From NCBI RefSeq assembly GCF_002142215.1, contig NZ_NAST01000011.1, positions 25,606 to 89,605 of the forward strand: 64,000 nt of DNA. The letters run 5' to 3'. Both the position numbers and the translations under genes were made by a program. Position 1 is the first letter of the stretch; each line of letters begins with the position of its first letter. Under the pieces are notes generated by a model, which did not search any database, was not told the DNA's origin, and saw only the letters and a program-made list of their open reading frames with translations. The DNA comes from Gilliamella sp. N-G2. Lineage in GTDB: Bacteria > Pseudomonadota > Gammaproteobacteria > Enterobacterales > Orbaceae. Positions 56,094-64,000 of this stretch are shown here, piece after piece.

Positions 56094-56660
56094 TTATTTA
56101 ACACGTGAAACATATTCACCTGAACGAGTATCAACTTTAAGTACTTCACCAATTTGTACAAATAAAGGAACACGTACTACTGCACCGGTTGATAATGTTG
56201 CTGGTTTGCCTCCGGTTCCTGCTGTATCACCTTTTAAACCTGGATCAGTTTCAATTACTTCAAGTTCAACAAAGTTTGGTGGTGTGACTGCAATCGGTTG
56301 ACCATTCCATAAGGTTAAGATACATTCAGCTTGATCCACTAACCATTTAGCGTTGTCACCCACCGCTTTTGCATCCGCGGAAAGTTGCTCAAAAGTATCA
56401 TTATTCATAAAATGCCAAAACTCACCGTCGGTATAAAGATAAGTGAGGTTCATATCTACGACATCAGCTGCTTCAACTGATTCACCAGATTTGAATGTTT
56501 TATCAACTGTTTTACCAGAAAGTAATTTTTTTATTTTAACACGGTTGATTGCTTGCCCTTTACCTGGTTTATAAAATTCATTTTCAACGATCACACACGG
56601 CTCGCCATCTTGCATTATTTTAAGACCAGCTTTAAACTCATTAGTACTATAAGATGCCAT
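56094..56660 (-). CDS. efp: Elongation factor P
   Basis: Relieves ribosome stalling at polyproline stretches. 188 residues from ATG 56660 ([16 protein letters not shown]), which aligns with E. coli; an ATG six codons earlier also exists. The lysylated residue is in [15 protein letters not shown] (Lys34 position). Domains II and III end with [11 protein letters not shown]. Its modifying enzyme EpmB is encoded divergently only 32 bp away, so the two promoters overlap each other's genes' 5' regions. Confidence 0.96.
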   Translation of the reverse strand: MASYSTNEFKAGLKIMQDGEPCVIVENEFYKPGKGQAINRVKIKKLLSGKTVDKTFKSGESVEAADVVDMNLTYLYTDGEFWHFMNNDTFEQLSADAKAVGDNAKWLVDQAECILTLWNGQPIAVTPPNFVELEVIETDPGLKGDTAGTGGKPATLSTGAVVRVPLFVQIGEVLKVDTRSGEYVSRVK

Positions 56661-56692
56661 AAAAGCTCCAACTATCATTCTGAATTACAAAA

Positions 56693-57721
56693 ATGAGCCA
56701 TATTATACAGCAAAATGTTGAACAACCAAATAAAGATGAGTGGATTTTTGATCTCGCTAATGTGGTGACAGACATCAAAAAGCTCTATCGTTGTTTAGAT
56801 TTAGATCCCAACGTTATTTCTTTACCGATGTTGCAGGCGCGAAAACAATTTCCGCTACGAGTGCCTATGGCCTTTATCAATCGAATGAAAAAAGGCGACA
56901 GTCAAGATCCGTTGCTATTGCAAGTACTTTGTGATGAGCAAGAATTAATAAATATACCAGGTTTTAGTAAAGATCCCCTTGACGAGCAACATAATGATGT
57001 TCCGGGGTTGCTACATAAATATCATAATCGCGCATTATTAATGACCAAAACCGCCTGTGCAATTAATTGTCGTTACTGTTTTAGGCGACATTTTCCTTAT
57101 CATGACAATCAAGGTAATAAAAAAAATATTAGTGCAGCATTAGCGTATATTGCAGATCATAACGAACTGGATGAAATTATTCTTTCAGGAGGTGATCCAT
57201 TAATGGCAAAAGATCACGAAATGGCTTTGTTAATAGCTGAACTAGAAAAAATTCCACATATCAAACGGTTACGTATTCATAGTCGTTTGGCGGTGGTGAT
57301 ACCTAATCGTATTACTTCTGAGTTATGTCGTTTATTTGCCAAAACGCGTTTACAAATTGTATTAGTTACTCATATTAATCATCCCAATGAAATTGATGAT
57401 GATGTTACAAATGCCGTTAAATCTTTAAAGAATAGTAATGTAACAGTATTGAATCAAAGTGTTTTATTGAAAAAAATTAATGATAATGCTGATGTGTTAG
57501 CAGAGTTAAGCAATAAATTATTTTCAATTGGTATTTTGCCTTACTACATTCATTTGCTTGATAAAGTGCAAGGTGCGGCTCATTTTTTAATCGATGATGA
57601 TACGGCAAGGCAAATTATGCAGCAACTGGCCAAAAAGGTATCGGGCTATTTGGTGCCTAAATTAGCTCGTGAGGTTGGTGGTGAGGAAAGTAAACGTGTT
57701 TTAGCTATTAATGATGAATAA
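56693..57721 (+). CDS. epmB: EF-P (R)-beta-lysylation protein EpmB
   Basis: Radical SAM lysine 2,3-aminomutase making (R)-beta-lysine for EF-P modification by EpmA. 342 residues: the iron-sulfur cysteines are in TACAINCRYCFRRHFPY, with DEIILSGGDPLMAKDHEMA, the HSRLAVVIPNRIT segment and PLP-site region LPYYIHLLDKVQGAAHF. Divergent partner of efp, as in many gammaproteobacteria. epmA is not in the window. Confidence 0.95.
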   Translation: MSHIIQQNVEQPNKDEWIFDLANVVTDIKKLYRCLDLDPNVISLPMLQARKQFPLRVPMAFINRMKKGDSQDPLLLQVLCDEQELINIPGFSKDPLDEQHNDVPGLLHKYHNRALLMTKTACAINCRYCFRRHFPYHDNQGNKKNISAALAYIADHNELDEIILSGGDPLMAKDHEMALLIAELEKIPHIKRLRIHSRLAVVIPNRITSELCRLFAKTRLQIVLVTHINHPNEIDDDVTNAVKSLKNSNVTVLNQSVLLKKINDNADVLAELSNKLFSIGILPYYIHLLDKVQGAAHFLIDDDTARQIMQQLAKKVSGYLVPKLAREVGGEESKRVLAINDE

Positions 57722-57769
57722 AGGTACTAGTTAATTTGATGTCCTTATAATTTATGTATCAAAATCTCG

Positions 57770-57798
57770 TTGACGAAAAATAAAATAGACTCTATAAT
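57770..57798 (+). promoter_or_regulatory. Sigma-70 promoter for rpmH
   Basis: TTGACG (57770-57775) and a perfect TATAAT (57793-57798) are separated by exactly 17 bp. Start point near 57805, leaving a leader of about 70 nt before the rpmH ATG. Confidence 0.88.
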
Positions 57799-57868
57799 TC
57801 CGACCTCTTTAATTAATGCTGTGGAGTTTTTACTCTACTACTTGTTGATAAATTAGATTTGGATATAA

Positions 57869-58015
<147 letters not shown>

Positions 58016-58023
58016 AAAGTTGG

Positions 58024-58380
58024 GTGACTAAACTCACTTTTCCTCGGGAGTTACGCTTGTTAACTCCCTTCGATTTTAATCATGTCTTTCAAGAATCTAT
58101 TCGTGCAGGTTCTCCTTTTCTGACTTTGGTTACACGTAAAAACTCACTAAATCATCCTAGATTAGGTTTTGCTATAGCTAAAAAACAGGTTAAACGAGCT
58201 CACGAGCGTAATCGAATAAAACGATTAGCTAAAGAATATTTTCGTCACCATCAACATCAGTTTCCTAATATCGATTTTATTTTGATGGCTAAACAGCCTG
58301 TTATACAATTGAATAATCAACAACTAGTTGAGACATTAGATAAACTATGTCAGCAAATCTTCAAAAAACAAAAAAATTAA
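58024..58380 (+). CDS. rnpA: Ribonuclease P protein component
   Basis: Protein subunit of RNase P that helps the M1 RNA bind pre-tRNA. 118 residues from a GTG start 8 bp after rpm[40 protein letters not shown] then [20 protein letters not shown] with the RNR signature. The long overlap (34 bp) with yidD downstream is typical of this locus. Confidence 0.96.
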   Translation: MTKLTFPRELRLLTPFDFNHVFQESIRAGSPFLTLVTRKNSLNHPRLGFAIAKKQVKRAHERNRIKRLAKEYFRHHQHQFPNIDFILMAKQPVIQLNNQQLVETLDKLCQQIFKKQKN

Positions 58381-58673
58381 ACAAGCTATTATTATTCATT
58401 AAACAGCATGTTTATGCAGTTAAATATATGATTGTTAATGTTTTTGTTTTTATTATCAAGCTATATCAACATGTCATTAGCCCACTATTGGGTCCAAAAT
58501 GTCGCTTTACTCCTAGCTGTTCACAATATGCAATAATTGCATTTAGACGCTTCGGATTGATAAAAGGTGGTTGGCTAACGCTCAAACGTGTATTAAAATG
58601 TCACCCTTTACATGAAGGAGGAGAAGATTTTGTTCCTCCTAAGAAAATTAAAACCAATAGAGAAAAACACTAA
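58347..58673 (+). CDS. yidD: Membrane protein insertion efficiency factor YidD
   Basis: Small membrane-associated protein assisting YidC/Sec insertion. 108 residues: a basic N-terminus, an amphipathic hydrophobic segment (about 28-45) and the family core [38 protein letters not shown] then [12 protein letters not shown]. The start lies inside rnpA; its TAA shares one base with the yidC ATG. Confidence 0.94.
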   Translation: MSANLQKTKKLNKLLLFIKQHVYAVKYMIVNVFVFIIKLYQHVISPLLGPKCRFTPSCSQYAIIAFRRFGLIKGGWLTLKRVLKCHPLHEGGEDFVPPKKIKTNREKH

Positions 58674-60301
58674 TGGGATCTCAACGTAATATTTTAGTCA
58701 TTGCTTTACTTTTTGTCTCTTTCCTAGTTTGGAGAGCTTGGGAAGAGGATCATACACCAAAACCGCCAGTCGCTAACCAATTGACACAACAAATAGGTGA
58801 AGATAATTCACCGGCGGATTCTGCGCAAGGTAAAACAATCACAATAAAATCTGATGTATTGTCATTAACGGTTAATACCTATGGTGGCGATGTACAAGCT
58901 GCCCAATTGTTGAAATATGAGCAGACTCTTCATTCCGGTACACCTTTTCAACTATTAACCTCAACCCCGGATTTTATTTACATTGCTGAAAGTGGATTAA
59001 CTGGCAAAGATGGTCCAGATAATGCTAACCAAGGTTCAAAAAGACCTGTGTATCAAACAGCTCAATCTGAGTATGTTTTAGCTGATGGTCAAGATGAGTT
59101 AAAAGTTCCATTTACCTATCAAGTTAATGGCGCAACCTTTACTAAATATTACATCTTACATCGTGGTAATTATGCTATTGATGTACAGTACGAGGTAAAT
59201 AACCAGAGCCAAAATCCTTTAGAAGTGGCAATGTATGGTCAGTTAAAACAAACAATTGAACTACCAAAAGATGCCGTTACTGAAGGCGGTGGCGGATTAG
59301 GGTTAAGCGCTTTCCGTGGTACAGCTTACTCTAGTGCTGATACCAATTATAGTAAATATAGTTTCGATGATATTAAAGATAAAGCGTTAAAAGTAGAAAC
59401 AAATACAGGTTGGATTGCCATGTTGCAACACTATTTTGCCTCTGCTTGGATTCCTGCTCAGGATCAGAATAATCTATTTTATTCACGTTCAACCGCAAAA
59501 AATTCCCAAGCGACAATTGGCTTTAAAGGTGAAACAACCGTTATTCAACCGGGTAAAACACAATCAATTAATGCTAAATTATGGTTAGGTCCTGAAATTC
59601 AAAGTGAATTGAAAGAAACGGCTAATCATCTTGATTTAATCGTGGATTATGGTTGGTTATGGTTCTTATCTCAACCACTGTTTTATTTATTAAAATTTAT
59701 CCATAGTTTTATTGGAAACTGGGGCTTCTCAATAATAGTTATCACCTTTATTGTGCGGGGTATTTTATTCCCACTCACGCGAGCACAGTACCGTTCAATG
59801 GCTAAAATGAAGTTATTACAACCTCGTTTACAGGCACTAAAAGAGCGTTATGGTGATGATAGACAAAAAATGAGTATGGAAACCATGGCACTTTATAGAC
59901 AAGAGAAAGTTAATCCTCTTGGCGGTTGTTTACCATTGTTGATCCAAATGCCGATCTTCTTGTCTCTATTTTATATGTTAGGTAACACGGTTGAGCTACG
60001 TCATGCGCCATTTGCACTTTGGATCCATGACTTATCTGCACAAGACCCATATTATATTTTCCCATTATTAATGGGGGCGACCATGTTCTTAATTCAGAAG
60101 ATGTCACCAACTCCGGTTACCGATCCGTTACAACAAAAATTAATGACTTATATGCCATTAATCTTTACGGTATTCTTTTTATGGTTCCCATCAGGTCTAG
60201 TTTTATACTATATCGTAAGTAACTTATTTACTATTGCACAGCAACGTGTAATTTACTGGGAGCTTGAGAAAAAAGGTCTCCATGAGAAGAAAAAGAAATA
60301 G
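58673..60301 (+). CDS. yidC: Membrane protein insertase YidC
   Basis: Oxa1-family insertase, 542 residues. N-terminal membrane helix ([20 protein letters not shown]), a large periplasmic beta domain (about 45-320), and the core with [19 protein letters not shown] including the conserved hydrophilic-groove Arg, [40 protein letters not shown] and three further helices. The basic C-terminus ([10 protein letters not shown]) suits ribosome contact. A bidirectional terminator follows; mnmE is not adjacent. Confidence 0.97.
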   Translation: MGSQRNILVIALLFVSFLVWRAWEEDHTPKPPVANQLTQQIGEDNSPADSAQGKTITIKSDVLSLTVNTYGGDVQAAQLLKYEQTLHSGTPFQLLTSTPDFIYIAESGLTGKDGPDNANQGSKRPVYQTAQSEYVLADGQDELKVPFTYQVNGATFTKYYILHRGNYAIDVQYEVNNQSQNPLEVAMYGQLKQTIELPKDAVTEGGGGLGLSAFRGTAYSSADTNYSKYSFDDIKDKALKVETNTGWIAMLQHYFASAWIPAQDQNNLFYSRSTAKNSQATIGFKGETTVIQPGKTQSINAKLWLGPEIQSELKETANHLDLIVDYGWLWFLSQPLFYLLKFIHSFIGNWGFSIIVITFIVRGILFPLTRAQYRSMAKMKLLQPRLQALKERYGDDRQKMSMETMALYRQEKVNPLGGCLPLLIQMPIFLSLFYMLGNTVELRHAPFALWIHDLSAQDPYYIFPLLMGATMFLIQKMSPTPVTDPLQQKLMTYMPLIFTVFFLWFPSGLVLYYIVSNLFTIAQQRVIYWELEKKGLHEKKKK

Positions 60302-60308
60302 TATTGAT

Positions 60309-60336
60309 AAAAAGGAGGAGTAAAATCCTCCTTTTT
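60309..60336. terminator. Terminator after yidC
   Basis: AAAAAGGAGGA (60309-60319) pairs perfectly with TCCTCCTTTTT (60326-60336). Confidence 0.9.
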
Positions 60337-60363
60337 AGTAGTTAATTTTCGAGTATTGATGCG

Positions 60364-61164
60364 ATGAATATACAAAAACAATTTAATTTAGTCGGTAATG
60401 AAAAAGGTTACTGGTTCGTTAGCAAAAATGGCCGATTATGGTTGCCTAATGGTGAGGTTCCTAATGGTGTTGCGAGTGAATTTGGTTTTACCAATAATTT
60501 AGCTCAATCAATCGGTGAATGGAATGGGCAAACTGCATGGTTGATTTGCCAAGAAATGCAAGATTCAATGGGTTCGATTAGACCTTTACTCAATATTGGC
60601 GATCAATCATTATTTAATATGGCTGGCAGGGCAGTACAGTTGTCAGAGTTTTATCGTTCTCATAAATATTGCGGCTATTGTGGTCATGAGATGTATATCA
60701 GTCAAACCGAATGGTGTTGTCTATGTGATCATTGCCAGCAACGTTATTACCCACAAATTTCACCATCTATTATTGTCGCTATTCGCAATAAAAATAAAAT
60801 TTTATTGGCTAAACATGTAAGGCATAATCAAGATAATTTATATACTGTATTAGCGGGTTTTACAGAGATTGGTGAAACCATGGAAATGACAGTAGCTCGT
60901 GAAGTGTATGAAGAGTCAAAGATAAAAATTAAAAATATTCGTTATGTTGGTTCTCAACCTTGGCCATTCCCTAACTCCATGATGATGGCTTACTTAGCTG
61001 ATTACGAGAGTGGCGAAATTACCATCGATAAAAATGAGTTAATGGAAGCAAATTGGTATCACTATTCTCAATTACCCAAAATACCAGAGTATGGCACGAT
61101 CGCAAGGCGTTTGATTGAAGATACCGTAATACTTTGCCGTGAATATGATGAATATGGTGAGTAA
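60364..61164 (+). CDS. nudC: NAD+ diphosphatase / RNA deNADding enzyme NudC
   Basis: Nudix hydrolase that removes NAD caps from RNA and cleaves NADH. 266 residues: zinc ribbon in [20 protein letters not shown] followed by [18 protein letters not shown], then the Nudix box [20 protein letters not shown] with ESKIKI, and the [13 protein letters not shown] motif specific to NudC. It is monocistronic; the coding end forms a GAATATGGTGAG/CTCATCATATTC hairpin that may act as its terminator. Confidence 0.95.
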   Translation: MNIQKQFNLVGNEKGYWFVSKNGRLWLPNGEVPNGVASEFGFTNNLAQSIGEWNGQTAWLICQEMQDSMGSIRPLLNIGDQSLFNMAGRAVQLSEFYRSHKYCGYCGHEMYISQTEWCCLCDHCQQRYYPQISPSIIVAIRNKNKILLAKHVRHNQDNLYTVLAGFTEIGETMEMTVAREVYEESKIKIKNIRYVGSQPWPFPNSMMMAYLADYESGEITIDKNELMEANWYHYSQLPKIPEYGTIARRLIEDTVILCREYDEYGE

Positions 61165-61193
61165 AACTCATCATATTCACTTTATTTGGTAAG

Positions 61194-62117
61194 TTATAGA
61201 TACTCGATGGTTCTGGTTAAATTAATTTTACTTGAACCATTTCCTGTTGTTTCACAAACAGCTTTGGTCCAGTCATTATTTTGGTTATATTCAGAATAAC
61301 TACAAGTTTCAGTAGATTCTAATTCTTGTTCATTTTTATCATTGATGATGACTTCACCTTTGGCAGATAATTTGAAGGTTCGAGTGATCGTTTTTTCTAA
61401 TTGTTTTTCTGCATTATAAATAATATCTTTTTCTCTTACTAAAACGGGTAATTGTTTTTTATCATCCATTTTTACATAAGCGTTATATAAAACTTGTTCC
61501 ACTTGATTACTTTGATAAATAATTTTACTGTTAAAAATAATATTATTATCAGCAAAGTTGGATAAAGTAGTTTCAACTAAGCGGCCTTGTTCATCAAATT
61601 CACTATTAGCGACAATTTCATCATTACTATTTTTCATACCAATGATATTTTTAGATTCATCGAAGGTAATGTCATAACTGTTTCTGGTATCTTTCATACC
61701 ATAAATGTATTTAGCTGTATCATAATTTATTTCGCCATATAATCCTTCCAAGTCGTAATCTTTAACATAACCTTTATCGTTATAATTAATAGATTTTTTA
61801 TCTGAACTTTGAATAGTTTGATGTTTAATGAGTTTTTTATTAGGTAATAGTTCTGGTTCGGTATGAAATAGATAGCTATTGGTTACTTGGGTAGATAACT
61901 GTGATTGGTTGTCATTACTAGAATTTGTAGCATTGTTTTCATTGTTATTTGTTGTAATTGTAGTTTTATCAGTTGTATCATTTTGGGTATTAGTATTAAC
62001 TTCGTTATTTTGATTAGTCGATGGAGTTGCATCAGATGATGGTTGGCTGTCTTTTTTATCATCACACCCAGTTAATAAAAGAATACTTAATAAGAAAAGA
62101 TAGATATAATTTTTCAT
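61194..62117 (-). CDS. Putative lipoprotein with Asn/Thr-rich linker
   Basis: 307 residues. The signal ends in lipobox LLTGC (Cys near residue 18) followed by DDKKDS, so it is probably outer-membrane directed. Residues 25-85 are low complexity (Asn, Thr, Ser, Gln). The rest has a repeated strand pattern such as YDITFDESKNIIGMKNSND and EFDEQGRLVETTLSNF, reminiscent of YD/Rhs-like beta repeats, and ends with two Cys in TETCSYSE and KAVCETTG that may pair. No family recognised. Confidence 0.75.
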   Translation of the reverse strand: MKNYIYLFLLSILLLTGCDDKKDSQPSSDATPSTNQNNEVNTNTQNDTTDKTTITTNNNENNATNSSNDNQSQLSTQVTNSYLFHTEPELLPNKKLIKHQTIQSSDKKSINYNDKGYVKDYDLEGLYGEINYDTAKYIYGMKDTRNSYDITFDESKNIIGMKNSNDEIVANSEFDEQGRLVETTLSNFADNNIIFNSKIIYQSNQVEQVLYNAYVKMDDKKQLPVLVREKDIIYNAEKQLEKTITRTFKLSAKGEVIINDKNEQELESTETCSYSEYNQNNDWTKAVCETTGNGSSKINLTRTIEYL

Positions 62118-62546
62118 AATGTTGGCTTCTTAATGTTATTGGTTAAAATTTTATTTATATCTAATAGCGATATTAATATTTCGATTCATCAGTTTATTCT
62201 AGCTATGAGCAATAATATTTTTATTATTGAATAGTTACTTGATCATCATATCAGACTAATCTTCACTCTCATCACTTAATTTGTGATTTTTAGTGTCAGA
62301 ATAAGTAACTTAATATATTTTATCCATAAATTAAGATTTTGTAATTGATTTAGTTTAATATTTATTAAAAAAATTAAAACATTAATGATGTTATTGATTA
62401 TGGAAAAGCTTGATTGAGCTAATTTGAGGTATGTTTTTATCTAAAGAGATTCGATTTTGCTTTAAAAAGTTGTGCTTGTTTTTCCGTTGTTAATCATATC
62501 AATTCACTATAATTAGTAAATTGATATGATAAATATAATACAGCTA
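62118..62546. other. Gap without a gene
   Basis: AT-rich DNA upstream of the lipoprotein gene and downstream of hemB. The only clear structure is CATATCAATT/AATTGATATG (62495-62504, 62519-62528), a perfect 10-bp inverted repeat near the hemB stop without a T-run. Confidence 0.55.
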
Positions 62547-63578
<1,032 letters not shown>

Positions 63579-63655
63579 TTAAACTATTTTATTATCTGAT
63601 TGAAAAAGTAGATTAGCAAATTAATTTACTATATAGTAATTATACGATATTTTAC

Positions 63656-63685
63656 TTTACAACCTATACCAAATAGGAGTAAAAT
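63656..63685 (+). promoter_or_regulatory. Candidate sigma-70 promoter for rpsU
   Basis: TTTACA (63656-63661) and TAAAAT (63680-63685) with an 18-bp spacer, about 50 bp before the rpsU start codon. Confidence 0.5.
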
Positions 63686-63727
63686 TGCGCACTAATTTTG
63701 GTCCTTTGTGATATTAAACAAATTTGA

Positions 63728-63955
<228 letters not shown>

Positions 63956-64000
63956 TTTTTATATTCTAGATATAAACAATTTTAACAAGCCGTATTATTA

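Overview
The window reads as a chromosomal segment of an AT-rich gammaproteobacterium close to Orbaceae such as Gilliamella or Frischella (an inference from gene content, phosphotransferase-system (PTS) richness and low GC; no 16S gene is present). Core gene order is recognisably gammaproteobacterial: yibN-secB-gpsA, glnA-glnL-glnG, fruB-fruK-fruA next to a Cra-type fruR, aas-lplT, secG-tRNA-Leu(GAG), rpmH-rnpA-yidD-yidC, efp beside epmB, and rpsU at the right edge.

Layout. 0-9.4 kb: rpsP; a mannose-family PTS operon (manX, manY, manZ, manO) with Firmicutes-like features; murQ-lplT-aas; an ornithine cyclodeaminase-family gene. 9.6-16.6 kb: gpsA, secB, yibN, a secreted protein, then glnA-glnL-glnG with two NtrC sites and a sigma-54 promoter. 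16.7-20.4 kb: a Fur-boxed siderophore ABC transporter. 20.5-25.7 kb: the fructose PTS regulon with a clear Cra operator and CRP site. 25.7-27.5 kb: LOG-family protein, tRNA-Asn, periplasmic carbonic anhydrase.

27.5-40.3 kb is accessory DNA. It holds an EVE-like/HNH nuclease, a HAD phosphatase followed by a 900-residue SF1 helicase with a C-terminal DUF2726 nuclease-like domain (candidate defence pair), a graveyard of broken small genes that look like orphan toxin-immunity genes (several found only by reading through stops and frameshifts, including a DUF7079 relic), a histidine phosphatase, and a MarR/SRPBCC operon with a long palindromic operator. Its right part contains repeated relics of the left end of an integrative element and an integrase cut to 30 codons.

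40.3-51.1 kb is an intact-looking P4-like satellite in the 3' end of tRNA-Leu, bounded by about 140-bp direct repeats. It has a P4-type integrase, AlpA, an AntA/AntB antirepressor, an Ash/Icd-like gene with a candidate C4/CI-like antisense RNA, small genes and an alpha-type primase-helicase. Ten-bp iterons lie at both ends. Unusually it carries an isolated pair of phage tail genes (Dit-like and baseplate-plug-like) beside the integrase side of the element. No capsid-size or packaging genes are seen.

51.1-64 kb returns to core genes: secG, thiI, cpxR-cpxA, trmL, efp/epmB, rpmH-rnpA-yidD-yidC, nudC, a lipoprotein, hemB of the aspartate-rich metal type, and rpsU.
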